A stretch of DNA of 64,000 nt, taken from the NCBI RefSeq assembly GCF_031729055.1, contig NZ_JAVMIP010000006.1, positions 1-64,000 of the forward strand. Reading direction: 5' to 3'. Positions 44,719-54,710 of the stretch are shown here, one piece after another. Within the stretch, counting starts at the first letter, position 1. Every line of letters starts with the position of its first letter. The translations under genes were made by a program, and so were the position numbers. The stretch is from Pseudocalidococcus azoricus BACA0444 (GTDB lineage: Bacteria; Cyanobacteriota; Cyanobacteriia; Thermosynechococcales; Thermosynechococcaceae). The notes under the pieces were generated by a model. It searched no databases. It was not told the origin of the DNA and saw only the letters and a program-made list of their open reading frames with translations.

Positions 44719-45711
44719 ATGCCCGTTTATTTCTATTGGGGCGAAGATAGCTACCGCCTGAACCAGGCCTGTCAAACCTTACGGGAAAAACTTGTGGATC
44801 CGGCTTGGGAGAGCTTTAATTTTGAAAAACTGCCCGGAGAGCAATCCGACACCCTGATCCAAGCCATCACCCAGGCCCTCACGCCCCCCTTTGGCAGCGG
44901 ACAACGACTGGTTTGGGTTCAGGAAACCACGGTGGGGCAACGCTGTAGTGCCGAATTATTAGCTGAATTAGAACGCACCCTGCCCCTGATCCCGGACACC
45001 TCCCATCTTTTGTTAACCAGTAGTGCCAAGCCCGATGGCCGCAGCAAAGCCGTAAAATTTCTCCAACAACAGGCCAAGTTTCTCGAATTTAGCTTGATCC
45101 CGGCCTGGAAAACGGAGGATCTAGAACAGCATATTAAAACCACTGCCAAGGGCCTGGGCCTGGAACTCACCTTAGACGCAGTGGAATTATTGATAGAAGC
45201 GGTGGGTAATGATACGCGCCAACTTGTCAATGAACTGGAAAAACTCCGGCTCTATCTCCCCCCGCAAACGGCCATTACCGCCCAGCACGTCCAAGATTTA
45301 GTCACCACCACCACCCAAAACAGCTTGGAATTGGCCAGCACGATCCTCAAAGGGCAAGTCGGAAAATCCCTGGATCTCTTGGGCGACCTCCTGCGCCAAA
45401 ATGAACCACCCCTGCGCCTTTTAGCCAGCCTCACCCGTCAATTTCGCACTTGGTTATGGGTTAAACTCCTCAGCGATGCCAAGGAACGGGATCCGCAAGT
45501 CATTGCCAAAGCGGCGGAAATTGGCAACCCGAAACGCGTCTATTTTCTCCAAAAAGAAGTCCAGCCCCTCAGCCGTCAAAGCTTGGAACAGGCCCTCCCA
45601 CTCCTATTGACCATGGAGCTACAACTCAAGCAGGGCAACGATCCCCAGATCACCTTACCGATGGGGATTATTCAACTGTGTCAGTGCTTTGGGCAGGCTG
45701 GACGGGGTTAA
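44719..45711 (+). CDS. holA: DNA polymerase III subunit delta
   Basis: Wrench subunit of the clamp loader that opens the beta clamp. Seen: N-terminal FYWGEDSYRLNQACQTLREKL, RLVWVQETT, LLLTSSAKPDGRSKAVKFLQ, domain III with LELTLDAVELLIEAVGNDTRQLVNELEKLRLYL, and the C-terminal helical domain (LELASTILKGQVGKSLDLLGDLLRQNEPPLRLLASLTRQFR). 330 aa is normal. Its last 44 bases overlap the end of the convergent DUF948-like gene. Confidence 0.93.
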   Translation: MPVYFYWGEDSYRLNQACQTLREKLVDPAWESFNFEKLPGEQSDTLIQAITQALTPPFGSGQRLVWVQETTVGQRCSAELLAELERTLPLIPDTSHLLLTSSAKPDGRSKAVKFLQQQAKFLEFSLIPAWKTEDLEQHIKTTAKGLGLELTLDAVELLIEAVGNDTRQLVNELEKLRLYLPPQTAITAQHVQDLVTTTTQNSLELASTILKGQVGKSLDLLGDLLRQNEPPLRLLASLTRQFRTWLWVKLLSDAKERDPQVIAKAAEIGNPKRVYFLQKEVQPLSRQSLEQALPLLLTMELQLKQGNDPQITLPMGIIQLCQCFGQAGRG

Positions 45712-46171
45712 GGGTTTGGGCCGATGGCTCTGTGATCCCAGCATCAGGTGAGAGGGAAGTTGGGGCTAAGGATTCCTGGCGGCGTTGATTGAGGGAACGG
45801 TGGGGGGTGGGCCGATTCCAGGTTTGCCACGCGGCTTTGACTCCGGCCATCACGCTACGGGTCGTCACACTGGCCTGGCGGACTTGTTGCTTGGCAGAGT
45901 CTAAACTTTGATCCACTTGCTTGACAACTCGGCCCGCACTTTGCACCCCTTCGCTAATGTCATCGGTCAAATCACTAATTTCCAGGCCTGTCAACCGAAT
46001 CGCCTCTAGGGTTGGGGGTAACTCTCGCCCGAGGGTATCAAACATTTTTTCGGCACTGCGGGCAGCCCGGCCCAATTCAGCAAATACGGGCAATGCCGCC
46101 AACAAGACCGCCGTTAAGCAGACCGCTACGAGCAGGAAGGAAAGGGCTAACCAGAAAATCGGTTCGGTCAC
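45668..46171 (-). CDS. DUF948-like membrane protein (167 aa)
   Basis: One N-terminal membrane helix (FWLALSFLLVAVCLTAVLLAALPVF), followed by a coiled-coil-like helical region with phased Leu/Val (ELPPTLEAIRLTGLEISDLTDDI, VVKQVDQSLDSAKQQVRQ), as in DUF948/YoxC-type proteins, and a disordered Pro/Ser tail. Function unknown. Third gene of a compact three-gene set with the YtxH-type gene 18 bases upstream. Overlaps holA by 44 bases tail to tail. Confidence 0.8.
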   Translation of the reverse strand: MTEPIFWLALSFLLVAVCLTAVLLAALPVFAELGRAARSAEKMFDTLGRELPPTLEAIRLTGLEISDLTDDISEGVQSAGRVVKQVDQSLDSAKQQVRQASVTTRSVMAGVKAAWQTWNRPTPHRSLNQRRQESLAPTSLSPDAGITEPSAQTLNPVQPAQSTDTVE

Positions 46172-46189
46172 AGCAATTGCCCCAGACCC

Positions 46190-46546
46190 CTAAAGTTTAA
46201 CCACTTCTTCGTCATCCAGCGTTTCATCCACATCGGGTTGGTCGAGGGCGGTTTGGAGGGCTTGCCGTTGTTGTTGGGACACTTCCAGGCCATCTTGAAT
46301 CGCTTCCCGCAGTCGTTCAAGAGTGTCATCCCAACTGACCCGCGCGGCTTCCGAAAGGCGATCCGTATGAATTTGCAAGCTATCGGCTAAATCTTCGACT
46401 AATTCTGGCAGGGCATCCGCAGATTTCTTGAGCATAGAGCGGGTTTCGCGCCCAGAGCGGGGAGCCAACAACACACCGACCACTGCCCCAATCGCTGTCC
46501 CGACCAGAACGCCACCTAAGAAAAATCCAGAACGTTGATTAGCCAT
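46190..46546 (-). CDS. YtxH-domain protein (118 aa)
   Basis: YtxH-type protein: glycine-rich membrane helix FFLGGVLVGTAIGAVVGVLLAPRSGRETRSML, the family hallmark, followed by a helical region (LVEDLADSLQIHTDRLSEAARVSW) and an acidic tail. Often annotated gas-vesicle or general stress protein; no real function known. ATG 46546 with GAGGA upstream is chosen over the longer frame, which would run back into the preceding gene. It starts two bases after that gene's stop. Confidence 0.86.
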   Translation of the reverse strand: MANQRSGFFLGGVLVGTAIGAVVGVLLAPRSGRETRSMLKKSADALPELVEDLADSLQIHTDRLSEAARVSWDDTLERLREAIQDGLEVSQQQRQALQTALDQPDVDETLDDEEVVKL

Positions 46547-46548
46547 AA

Positions 46549-46902
46549 TTATCTTCCTCGTGGGGTGCGGCGGCCTTGGCCAGTGACAATAGGGATAGGA
46601 CGAAACCGAGATTGCCAAATCCGCTGGGCCTGGTTGAGCAGAGTCAAGGTTAGCCTTAAGCGTTGCCAGGGGGAGGGTTTACCTTTGTCTTGATTGAGAT
46701 TTTGCCGCAGGGACGCAACACTAACCTGACCAATGATAATCACATTCGGAGCCTCGCCCAAAATAGCATGGGTATCCCGTTCGACTTGTAATAGGGTATC
46801 GGCAATCCCACGGATCATGACGCGGGCCTGGAGCAGTTGCCATGCCGTCAGCAGACACAGAAGGGCAATTAAGACATTACTAGCAAGGACAATTGTGACC
46901 AT
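46549..46902 (-). CDS. Conserved cyanobacterial membrane protein (117 aa)
   Basis: Single N-terminal helix (VTIVLASNVLIALLCLLTAWQLLQ), then a soluble part with DTLLQVERDTHAILGEAPNVIIIGQ and a basic C-terminus (RPIPIVTGQGRRTPRGR). The arrangement of helix, coiled region and APNVI segment is one I associate with conserved cyanobacterial hypotheticals. ATG 46902 with GGGGA upstream is used. First gene of the three-gene set (this, YtxH-type, DUF948-like), which may work together in membrane organisation or stress (inference). Confidence 0.75.
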   Translation of the reverse strand: MVTIVLASNVLIALLCLLTAWQLLQARVMIRGIADTLLQVERDTHAILGEAPNVIIIGQVSVASLRQNLNQDKGKPSPWQRLRLTLTLLNQAQRIWQSRFRPIPIVTGQGRRTPRGR

Positions 46903-47018
46903 CACTGTCCCCAATCACTAAGGGCCAAGGGAATCAAACTTTACCGCTGATCATACCCCCCGGCCCTGAGGAATTGGTTAATTGAGAGATAAATTAAAGC
47001 TGAAGAAATCTCCACCCG

Positions 47019-47957
47019 TTAAGCAGCATGTTGCCGATACCAATCAATCGTGTTTTTCAAGCCCTGACGTAAATCCATCTGCGCTGTAAACCCAAAAGCA
47101 GCTTTAGCCCGTTCCGTATCCAAGCATCGCCGTGGTTGCCCATTGGGTTGATCCGGTTGCCAGACAATTTTGCCTTTGAACTCCATCAACTCGACAATCA
47201 ACTCGACTAAATCCTTGATCGAAATTTCAAAGTTAGTCCCCAAATTCACTGGCTCAGAGTCATCATAGGCGACCGTTCCCATGACAATCCCCCGGGCCGC
47301 ATCATCCCCATAGATAAATTCCCTTGTCGGACTGCCATCCCCCCAAACAGGAATTTCCGCATCACCGCGAATTTGGGCTTCATAGACTTTGCGAATCAGG
47401 GCTGGAATCACATGGGAACTGCGCGGATCAAAATTGTCACCCGGCCCGTATAGGTTCACAGGTAACAAGTAAATCCCGTTAAACCCGTATTGCTGGCGGT
47501 AGGCTTGGAGTTGGACGAGGAGGGCTTTTTTGGCCACACCATAGGGGGCATTGGTTTCCTCCGGGTAGCCATCCCAGATATTTTCTTCCTTAAACGGGAC
47601 GGGGGTAAATTTCGGATAGGCGCAAATCGTCCCGACACAGACAAACTTCTGCACCCTGGCCTGGTATGCCGTATGGATCAGTTGTGTCCCCATGATCAGG
47701 TTGTCGTAAAAGAGTTCACCGGGTTTTTCCCGATTCAAGCCAATTCCGCCGACATGGGCGGCCAAGTGGATGACAATATCTTGATCCTTGACTACGGCCT
47801 GGCAGGCTTCAAGAGACCGCAAATCATACTGTTTCGAGCGGGGAATCAGGATATTGTCTTTGCTCGCCCCGGCCTGGAGCAGTTGCTTGACGACGAGCTG
47901 GCCTAAGAAGCCGGCGCCGCCCGTAACCAGAATTTTTTGATCCGTTAAATCCAGCAT
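47019..47957 (-). CDS. fcl: GDP-L-fucose synthase
   Basis: Epimerase/reductase that converts GDP-4-keto-6-deoxymannose to GDP-L-fucose for surface polysaccharides. Seen: Rossmann [27 protein letters not shown] with the catalytic Ser replaced by Thr-Ile-Cys context, the YGVAKKALL Tyr/Lys pair, [11 protein letters not shown] and [15 protein letters not shown]. It lies 3 bases downstream of gmd on the minus strand, so the two form an operon. Confidence 0.94.
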   Translation of the reverse strand: MLDLTDQKILVTGGAGFLGQLVVKQLLQAGASKDNILIPRSKQYDLRSLEACQAVVKDQDIVIHLAAHVGGIGLNREKPGELFYDNLIMGTQLIHTAYQARVQKFVCVGTICAYPKFTPVPFKEENIWDGYPEETNAPYGVAKKALLVQLQAYRQQYGFNGIYLLPVNLYGPGDNFDPRSSHVIPALIRKVYEAQIRGDAEIPVWGDGSPTREFIYGDDAARGIVMGTVAYDDSEPVNLGTNFEISIKDLVELIVELMEFKGKIVWQPDQPNGQPRRCLDTERAKAAFGFTAQMDLRQGLKNTIDWYRQHAA

Positions 47958-47960
47958 GAA

Positions 47961-49043
47961 TTAGTCCGCCTTACTGATTAACTGCCGACTTGCGACCACA
48001 TCCAACACCGACTCACTGGTAATTGCCTGACCATTATTGCTGATGACACCCACGGCCTGAAGATCCGCATTCACCATCAGCGCCACCAATTCTGGAAATG
48101 TCACCGAGGGTTGCCAACCAAGTTTTGCCTGCGCTTTGGCCGGATCCCCAATCAATAATTCCACTTCCGCCGGACGCAGATAACGGGGGTCAAACTCGAC
48201 ATAATCTTCCCATTTCAGATTGACATGGTTGAAGGCTAAATCTAAGAATTCTTTGACTGAGTAGGTTTCCCCAGTGGCGATCACATAGTCATCGGGTTGA
48301 TCCTGCTGGAGCATCAGCCACATCGCCCGGACATAGTCTTTGGCATAGCCCCAGTCCCGTTTGGCATCAAGATTCCCGAGGTACAGTTTTTTCTGTTGCC
48401 CCGCCACAATCCGCGCCACCGCCCGGGTAATTTTCCGGGTGACAAAGGTTTCGCCCCGCCGTGGAGATTCATGGTTAAACAAAATCCCGTTACAGGCAAA
48501 CAGGTTATAGGACTCGCGGTAATTCACCGTCTGCCAGTGGGCATAAACTTTGGCACAGGCGTAGGGGCTGCGGGGATAGAAGGGGGTCGTTTCGCTTTGG
48601 GGGACTGCTTGGACTAAGCCATACATTTCCGAAGACCCGGCCTGGTAGTAGCGGACTGCTGCATTCGTGCGTTGCTGATAGTCCCGGAGTGCTTCTAGGA
48701 GTCGTAACGTCCCCACACCTACCGTATCCACCGTATATTCTGGGGCATCAAAACTCACCCGCACATGGGATTGGGCCCCAAGGTTATAAATTTCATCGGG
48801 CTGGACTTGTTCAATAATTTTCCGCAGGGTCGTCCCATCCGCCAAGTCCCCATAATGCAAGGTGAGTTGAGGATGCTCTTGATGGGGGTCTTGATAGACG
48901 TGATCAATCCGGTCGGTATTAAAGGTGGAAGTCCGGCGAATAATTCCGTGAACTTCATAGCCCTTCTCTAACAGCAACTCTGTTAAGTAAGAACCATCTT
49001 GGCCAGTAATCCCGGTAATCAGGGCACGTTTAGGTTGGGGCAT
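47961..49043 (-). CDS. gmd: GDP-mannose 4,6-dehydratase
   Basis: Converts GDP-mannose to GDP-4-keto-6-deoxymannose, the step before Fcl. Seen: [90 protein letters not shown] with Tyr/Lys, and [17 protein letters not shown], all Gmd hallmarks. First gene of the gmd-fcl operon. 360 aa is normal. Confidence 0.96.
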   Translation of the reverse strand: MPQPKRALITGITGQDGSYLTELLLEKGYEVHGIIRRTSTFNTDRIDHVYQDPHQEHPQLTLHYGDLADGTTLRKIIEQVQPDEIYNLGAQSHVRVSFDAPEYTVDTVGVGTLRLLEALRDYQQRTNAAVRYYQAGSSEMYGLVQAVPQSETTPFYPRSPYACAKVYAHWQTVNYRESYNLFACNGILFNHESPRRGETFVTRKITRAVARIVAGQQKKLYLGNLDAKRDWGYAKDYVRAMWLMLQQDQPDDYVIATGETYSVKEFLDLAFNHVNLKWEDYVEFDPRYLRPAEVELLIGDPAKAQAKLGWQPSVTFPELVALMVNADLQAVGVISNNGQAITSESVLDVVASRQLISKAD

Positions 49044-49216
49044 AGAAGTTTAACAATCCTTAAAGTTCAACTCAGGTCAGAGGGGATTTACAAAAGTTTG
49101 CCATAGATTGGGATCAATAATTTTTATACGTTGAATCTTTAGTCTGAGCCTTAATCTAAGCCTGATACCTGAGTCCTTGTCACTAGAAATGGAGCCGTTC
49201 TGAGCAAGGTTTCACC

Positions 49217-49861
49217 TCAAGCCGTCATCAGAGGAACAGTATCAGTCAGAGTGCCATGATCCAGATGCCAAGTGGAGTCAGCAATGGTCTGCAGTTCTGG
49301 GGCTTCATGGGTAACAATCAACAAACTCCAGTCCTGCTTTAGTTTCCCAAGCAAAGAAATAAGTTGTTGGCGCATTGACCAATCCAGGCCAGCCGTGGGT
49401 TCATCCAAAAGTAGCAAGTAGGGTTGACGAATGAGTTGAACAGCCAAAGCCAAACGCCGTTGTTGACCACCACTGAGGGACTGGGGGCGGGTATGGAAAG
49501 GTAAGTCTGATAGTCCAACTGAGTCGAGGGCCTGTTCGACGCGATCGAGGGGAATTTCTGGATGTCCAAGGCGAAGTTCCTCTAAGATTGTCCCGCCACA
49601 AAAATAGCGATCTGGAAATTGAAACACCAGGCCCGCCAGTTGTTGTAAATGCTGTGGGGTTAACTCTTGGGTATGCCAAAAAATTTTCCCTGCGGTGGGA
49701 GAGGCCAGGCCCGCCAAAATTTCCAACAGGGTTGTCTTCCCGGAACCACTGGGGCCAATGATCAGTCCTAGCTGCTGAGGTGCCAACTCCAAGGAAATAT
49801 CCCGCAAAATGGCCTGGGGGGTTGCTGGAGGATGGTACGAGAGTTGTTTTAATTTAAGCAA
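49217..49861 (-). CDS. ABC transporter ATP-binding protein, ECF/CbiO-like (214 aa)
   Basis: Stand-alone ATPase: Walker A GPSGSGKTT, VFQFPDRYFCGGTILEEL (the QFP motif is typical of energy-coupling-factor A subunits), signature LSGGQQRRLALAV, Walker B LLLLDEPTAGL and H-loop LIVTHEAPELQ. No permease gene is adjacent, so the substrate is unknown. It begins with TTG 49861, with GAGGG eight bases upstream. Divergent from the TPR gene, with start codons 27 bases apart. Confidence 0.87.
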   Translation of the reverse strand: MLKLKQLSYHPPATPQAILRDISLELAPQQLGLIIGPSGSGKTTLLEILAGLASPTAGKIFWHTQELTPQHLQQLAGLVFQFPDRYFCGGTILEELRLGHPEIPLDRVEQALDSVGLSDLPFHTRPQSLSGGQQRRLALAVQLIRQPYLLLLDEPTAGLDWSMRQQLISLLGKLKQDWSLLIVTHEAPELQTIADSTWHLDHGTLTDTVPLMTA

Positions 49862-49887
49862 GACGTTTGCCCTCGGAGTTAAGACCC

Positions 49888-50796
49888 ATGCCTAGCCAAT
49901 TGTCCTCGATCAATCCCAAATTCCGCCAGACTGCCCAACGTGCCTTATTGACTTGTGCGGCCATTGTACTCACCCATACCAGCGGGGCCTGGGCTGCGGA
50001 TCCCTTTCGGACTGGGGAAAATAGCCGTCCCATTTCTGATGCTACGTCAGCGGTGTTTGTGGCAGTCTTTCGCGATGGAAACTACACCAAGGGTCGGCAA
50101 CTCCTTCCCGCTGCGTTGAGAGCTAGTGCCCAAGAACCCTTAACGTTAACAATGGCGGGGGGGATGGCGTTTCTTGATGGCAACTGGGCAGACCTGAATC
50201 GCTATGCCAATCAAACCATTCAAGCGGCTCAAAAACTCTCAGGGCAAGACCCGCTTCGAGGCAATCTCTACCAGGCCGTGGGAAATTTTCTCTTAGCCGC
50301 TCATGATATGTCCGAGGGCGGATCGGGGCCAGTGGCCGGAGCAGCGTTGGCATTAATGCGGGCCCAAGATGTATTTGGCTATCTCAACCAGGCCAAGGCC
50401 ATCAATCCCAATGATCCGGAGCTAAATCTGATTCAAGGCTTTATTGAATGGGGCGTGGCCAATAACTTGGGGATTTTCAAAATTGAAGATGCCATTACCC
50501 GTCTCCAAACTCAGGCCGCGCCCCCCTATCTCAGCTATCGAGGAGTAGCCTTGGCCTATCGCGATTTGAATCAGTCCCAATTAGCCCTCGAAGCCATTGA
50601 AAAAGCCATTGCTGCTGCCCCCAATAACCCAGAGTTAATTTATCTTAAGGCCCAGATTCTCAGTCAGGCGGGCAACAAGCAGGCTTCTCTCTCATTGTTT
50701 AATCAGGCCCTAACCATGAGCGAACAACTTCCGGGGGATTTGGTCAAACAAATGAAACTGGAGCGCGATCAGGTGCAGGCAGCCTTACCCCAGTAG
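49888..50796 (+). CDS. Sll0314/Alr1548 family TPR-repeat protein (302 aa)
   Basis: Exported TPR protein of a cyanobacterial family with unknown function. Seen: signal region ALLTCAAIVLTHTSGAWA, ADPFRTGENSRPISDATSAVFVAVFRDGNY, AGGMAFLDGNW, YLNQAKAINPNDPELNLIQGFIEWGVANNLG and TPR units (YLSYRGVALAYRDLNQSQLALEAIEKAIAAAPNNPEL and the next). ATG 49888 with GGAG nine bases upstream is chosen over TTG 49867. Probably a periplasmic or lumenal scaffold. Confidence 0.85.
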   Translation: MPSQLSSINPKFRQTAQRALLTCAAIVLTHTSGAWAADPFRTGENSRPISDATSAVFVAVFRDGNYTKGRQLLPAALRASAQEPLTLTMAGGMAFLDGNWADLNRYANQTIQAAQKLSGQDPLRGNLYQAVGNFLLAAHDMSEGGSGPVAGAALALMRAQDVFGYLNQAKAINPNDPELNLIQGFIEWGVANNLGIFKIEDAITRLQTQAAPPYLSYRGVALAYRDLNQSQLALEAIEKAIAAAPNNPELIYLKAQILSQAGNKQASLSLFNQALTMSEQLPGDLVKQMKLERDQVQAALPQ

Positions 50797-50900
50797 AGAG
50801 CATTTTGGGGGAGATTTTTGGGGACTCAGTGATTATCTCGTAAAGGAAAGGATAGAAGATCTGCTATGAAAGTTCTAAACTGATCAAGGGAGAATTTGTT

Positions 50901-51320
50901 TTGAATCCTACCGAGATCCAGTGGAAGGTAATTCAGGCTTACTGAGTGGCTGGAGTTATTTATGATGAGTATTATTTTCCTAGTCTGGGGATGTGGGCTG
51001 TCTGGATTGGAGATTTTAATGGCCGGTTAGTCTGGGTTTACCCTGATGGCAGAGTTAAGCGAGTGAGGGAGAATTTAGACATGACTGAATTAACCTCTAA
51101 AGAAGCTAAGAACAGAATTGACTCTCTTAGGAGATTAGCAGAACAGCGAGCTAGGGATAAGGGCCAGTTCTCTATCCCCTTTAGCCTTAATCCTTGGCTT
51201 ACTCAGTCTGAACAGTCAGAGCTATCTAGGTATCTCGCGTCTCTTGAGTGGGAAGATGGCCCGACCCTAGAAGAATTTAGGCAATCTCGCAGTCTCCAGC
51301 GTCAAGCCATGCCAGAATAG
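50901..51320 (+). pseudogene. Hypothetical gene interrupted by an in-frame TGA (about 139 codons)
   Basis: A good ribosome-binding site (AGGGAG, from 50888) precedes TTG 50901, which opens NPTEIQWKVIQAY, then TGA at 50943-50945; the same frame continues from GTG 50946 for 124 codons (GVIYDEYYFPSLGMWAVWIGDFNGRLVWVYPDGRVKRVRE, an acidic helical tail). The GTG has no ribosome-binding site. Either the gene carries a recent nonsense change, or translation restarts at the overlapping GTG and the upstream peptide is a leader. No family recognised. Confidence 0.55.
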
Positions 51321-51439
51321 GGATTTTATCATCTTGTTGTAGATAATATGCCGTTTTCTCTAAGGACAATCCCCCAGGCCTGGGTCACAATGGAAAAAAT
51401 CCCTGATGATTGGGTTGAACTCAGGTTTGAGACGGTATT

Positions 51440-52294
51440 ATGGCAGTTCTCGATGGCCCCTGGACACATAAATTCCTCATCAGTAACGGCATTAAGCTCC
51501 ACTATGTCACCCAAGGGGAGGGGCCGCTGGTGTTGCTTTTGCATGGGTTCCCGGAGTTCTGGTATTCTTGGCGGCATCAAATTCCGGTCTTAGCAGCAAA
51601 TTTCAAGGTTGTGGCGTTGGATTTACGGGGCTATAACGCGAGCGATAAACCACCGGATGTGGGCAGTTACACCTTGGAGGAGTTAATCCTCGATATTGAG
51701 GGGGTGATTTCGGGCCTGGGTTATGAGCGTTGTATTTTAGTCGGGCATGATTGGGGGGGCTTCTTGGCCTGGGGGGTGGCTGATACCTATCCAGAGCGAG
51801 TTCAAAAATTATGTGTCCTCAATGCCCCCCATCCAGCTAAGTTTCGCGAGGGATTGTTGAACCCACAGCAACTCCTCAGCAGTTGGTATATTGGCCTGTT
51901 TCAACTCCCCTGGCTTCCAGAAGCTCTCTTGGAATGGAACGACTACCAGGCCATTGTCACCATCCTCCAAAGTAATGCGGTCAATCAGGCTGCCTTTAGC
52001 CCCACGGATTTAGAGGTCTATAAAAATGCAGCCGGCCGGCGGGGGTGCTTAAGGGCAATGCTGAACTATTACCGAAATCTGGGGCCGGGTCTGGGGGAAC
52101 GAGATTGGTCAATTTTGAATATGCCGACCCTCATGCTCTGGGGTGAAGGAGATAAAACCCTCAGCCAAAACTTAACTATCGGGACTGAAGCATATGCTCG
52201 TGATCTGAGAATTCACTACATTCCCCACTGTGGCCATTGGGTTCAACAGGAACAACCCCAGCTAGTAAATCAATATTTAAGTGAGTTTCTATGA
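51440..52294 (+). CDS. Alpha/beta-hydrolase, epoxide-hydrolase-like (284 aa)
   Basis: Soluble alpha/beta-hydrolase closest to epoxide hydrolases. Seen: oxyanion motif LLHGFPEFWYSWRHQ, DLRGYNASDKP, nucleophile elbow VGHDWGG with Asp as nucleophile, a cap domain, acid region LMLWGEGDKTL and catalytic His in HCGHWVQQEQP. Asp at the nucleophile position argues for epoxide hydrolase or dehalogenase rather than an esterase. Substrate unknown. Monocistronic. Confidence 0.9.
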   Translation: MAVLDGPWTHKFLISNGIKLHYVTQGEGPLVLLLHGFPEFWYSWRHQIPVLAANFKVVALDLRGYNASDKPPDVGSYTLEELILDIEGVISGLGYERCILVGHDWGGFLAWGVADTYPERVQKLCVLNAPHPAKFREGLLNPQQLLSSWYIGLFQLPWLPEALLEWNDYQAIVTILQSNAVNQAAFSPTDLEVYKNAAGRRGCLRAMLNYYRNLGPGLGERDWSILNMPTLMLWGEGDKTLSQNLTIGTEAYARDLRIHYIPHCGHWVQQEQPQLVNQYLSEFL

Positions 52295-52331
52295 CGATTG
52301 CTACACTTTTCAAGATTTTATGGTCGATCTG

Positions 52332-53249
52332 CTAAGCTTCCCGTTGCCGCCACCAGCCCAGGAGGGTACTCGCACAGAAAATACTCGAGTAGGCCCCACT
52401 GACAAAGCCAATGATCAAGGCCAAGGCAAAAAAGCGGAGGGTTTCACCACCAAAAAAAACAATGGCAATTAGAGGCAAGGTTGTAGTCAAGGTCGTGTTG
52501 ATGGAACGAGTCAGGGTTTGGTTCACTGAGTCATCCACAACATCATCAATGGAGTTTTCGGGATGGATTTTTAGATTTTCCCGAATCCGGTCATAAATCA
52601 CGACTGTATCATTCACGGAGAAGCCAATGATCGTCAGTAAAGCCACGACAAATAAACTATCGACTTCCACGCCCAAGGTAATGCCCAAAATAGCAAAAAT
52701 ACCAATGGTGACTAGAACATCATGGACAAGGGCAACGAGGGCAAAGAAGGCATAGTCAAACTGAAACCGTAAGGTTAAGTAAACCGTAATCCCGACAAAG
52801 GAGACCAGTAAGGCGAGTAAGCCGGAATTGAGGAGTTGTCGGCCTAGGGTTGGCCCCACTGTTTCGATTTGGGTTTGTTTCGGGTCAAATTTTCCTAAGC
52901 CTTGGGCCAATTGGGAGACTAACTTGGTGCGCTGATCCACATCTAAGGGCTGGGTGCGAATGGAAATACCCGTTTGATCCACAACTTGTAAACTGCTGTT
53001 GCCTAACCCTTGCTCGCTAAGAATGGCCCGGACATCGGCTAAGTCAACCGGTTGATCACAGGCCCCGGCTTGAGCGCAATCCAAAACCACCTGTAAACGC
53101 GTCCCGCCAACAAAATCCAGGCCAAGTTTCAGGGGGGCTTGAATTTGCGGGTTCGTCCAGGAAATGACCATCGCCACCAGGCCAGCCACAATCGTCACGA
53201 CCGACACGCCCCACCAGAGATAACGATTTTTGGTGACACTCCAACTCAT
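52332..53249 (-). CDS. secF: Protein translocase subunit SecF
   Basis: Membrane partner of SecD that uses the proton gradient to aid protein export through SecYEG. Seen: N-terminal helix, [16 protein letters not shown], periplasmic domain, then five helices with [22 protein letters not shown] and [29 protein letters not shown], SecF hallmarks. The ATG at 53249 overlaps the secD stop as ATGA, giving 305 aa; the longer frame needs TTG. Translationally coupled to secD. Confidence 0.95.
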   Translation of the reverse strand: MSWSVTKNRYLWWGVSVVTIVAGLVAMVISWTNPQIQAPLKLGLDFVGGTRLQVVLDCAQAGACDQPVDLADVRAILSEQGLGNSSLQVVDQTGISIRTQPLDVDQRTKLVSQLAQGLGKFDPKQTQIETVGPTLGRQLLNSGLLALLVSFVGITVYLTLRFQFDYAFFALVALVHDVLVTIGIFAILGITLGVEVDSLFVVALLTIIGFSVNDTVVIYDRIRENLKIHPENSIDDVVDDSVNQTLTRSINTTLTTTLPLIAIVFFGGETLRFFALALIIGFVSGAYSSIFCASTLLGWWRQREA

Positions 53250-54682
53250 CGGGCCGACTCCAGACGGGGACAAAACCAATTCGGTTTACGCAAACTCGGA
53301 AACGTCAGGGAAATAAACAATAGGGTACGGCTACAGGTCAAAGCGGTAAACATACTCACAGCGACCCCAATCGCCAAGGTCAAGGCAAACCCCCGCACCA
53401 GGCCCGACCCCAGCCAAAACAGAGCACCACAGGCAATCAATGTCGTCACGTTACTATCCAAAATACTGGCAAAGGCCCGCTCAAACCCCGATTCTACAGA
53501 GCGATAAAGGGTTCGCCCCGCCCATAATTCTTCCCGCGTCCGTTCAAAAATCAAGACGTTTGCATCCACCGCCATGCCAATACTGAGAATAAATCCAGCA
53601 ATTCCCGGCAGCGTCAAGGTTACGCCCAACAGCAAAAACACGGCATAGGTATAGATGGCATAGAGCATTAAAGCAATGTTGGCAATCGCACCAGGCAAAC
53701 GGTAATAGGCCACCATGAAGACTAAAACCAAAGCCAGGCCCCCGATTCCGGCAATGACACTACTGCGAATACTGTCTTGGCCCAGAGTGGCCCCCACGGT
53801 GCGGTTTTCGACCAGTTCTAAGGGGACAGGCAAAGCCCCGGCCTGGAGTTGGACGGCCAGATCATTAGCTGTTTGGGCGGTAAATCCCCCCGAAATTTCG
53901 GCACTGCCGCCTTGAATCCCCGTTTGGGCATATTCAACCGAGACAGTGGGGGAACTAATCAGCTTGTCATCTAGGAAGATCCCAATGCTCCGGCCAGTCC
54001 CAGCCACCCGCTTGGTTAAATCCGCAAAAAGAGTCGCCCCCTGCGTATCAAACCGAATCACCACACTCCAACTTTGGGAACCCGGCCCCACGGGACTAGC
54101 TAAGGCCTCCCGCACCATCGCGCCAGTTAGGTCGGTTTTTTCAAACAGGTTTTGGATCGCAGCGGCACTTTTGGCCAGGGACTCTTTATTTTTATCCAGA
54201 GCAGCCTGATTTTCAGCTAACTCTGTGGGTTTATTTTCACCTTCAAGCTGGGCCTGGGCGGCTAAGAGTTTAATCTGCTCAAATAACAGTTGCCCTTCTA
54301 ACTGCTTTTCAATCGGGAGTTGGGCTTCTGTCCCAGGTTTTTGCCAGCGAAAATCCAGTTGGGCCGTGCCTTTTAAGACCCGCTCGGCTGCTTCTGGATC
54401 CGTGACCCCCGGCAGTTGAACTAATAGCTTATCGTCTCCCGCAGTTTGAACTTGGGACTCGGAAACCCCCAGGCCATTGATCCGATTCTCAACTACTTTG
54501 AGGGTGGCCTCTAAAATTGTCGGGGTAATTTGCCTCACCTTTTCGGTTGTTTTCACTTGCAAGGTCAATTGGGCCCCACCCCGTAAATCCAGGCCTAGGC
54601 GTGGCGGTGTTTGGACAATGACCCAGAGTGCAGCAATGAGTAACCCAACTATTACCAATAGAAATCCGCGGTGCTTACCCAT
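53246..54682 (-). CDS. secD: Protein translocase subunit SecD
   Basis: Six-helix export-assisting membrane protein. Seen: [19 protein letters not shown], the P1 domain ([30 protein letters not shown]), a cyanobacterial Gln/Lys/Ala-rich insertion at about residues 150-190, then [26 protein letters not shown] and [20 protein letters not shown]. Second gene of pdhB-secD-secF on the minus strand, 28 bases after pdhB, an order I recall from other cyanobacteria. Confidence 0.95.
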   Translation of the reverse strand: MGKHRGFLLVIVGLLIAALWVIVQTPPRLGLDLRGGAQLTLQVKTTEKVRQITPTILEATLKVVENRINGLGVSESQVQTAGDDKLLVQLPGVTDPEAAERVLKGTAQLDFRWQKPGTEAQLPIEKQLEGQLLFEQIKLLAAQAQLEGENKPTELAENQAALDKNKESLAKSAAAIQNLFEKTDLTGAMVREALASPVGPGSQSWSVVIRFDTQGATLFADLTKRVAGTGRSIGIFLDDKLISSPTVSVEYAQTGIQGGSAEISGGFTAQTANDLAVQLQAGALPVPLELVENRTVGATLGQDSIRSSVIAGIGGLALVLVFMVAYYRLPGAIANIALMLYAIYTYAVFLLLGVTLTLPGIAGFILSIGMAVDANVLIFERTREELWAGRTLYRSVESGFERAFASILDSNVTTLIACGALFWLGSGLVRGFALTLAIGVAVSMFTALTCSRTLLFISLTFPSLRKPNWFCPRLESAR

Positions 54683-54710
54683 AATTTCCGAATCCCTTGT
54701 CCCGCTTTCC

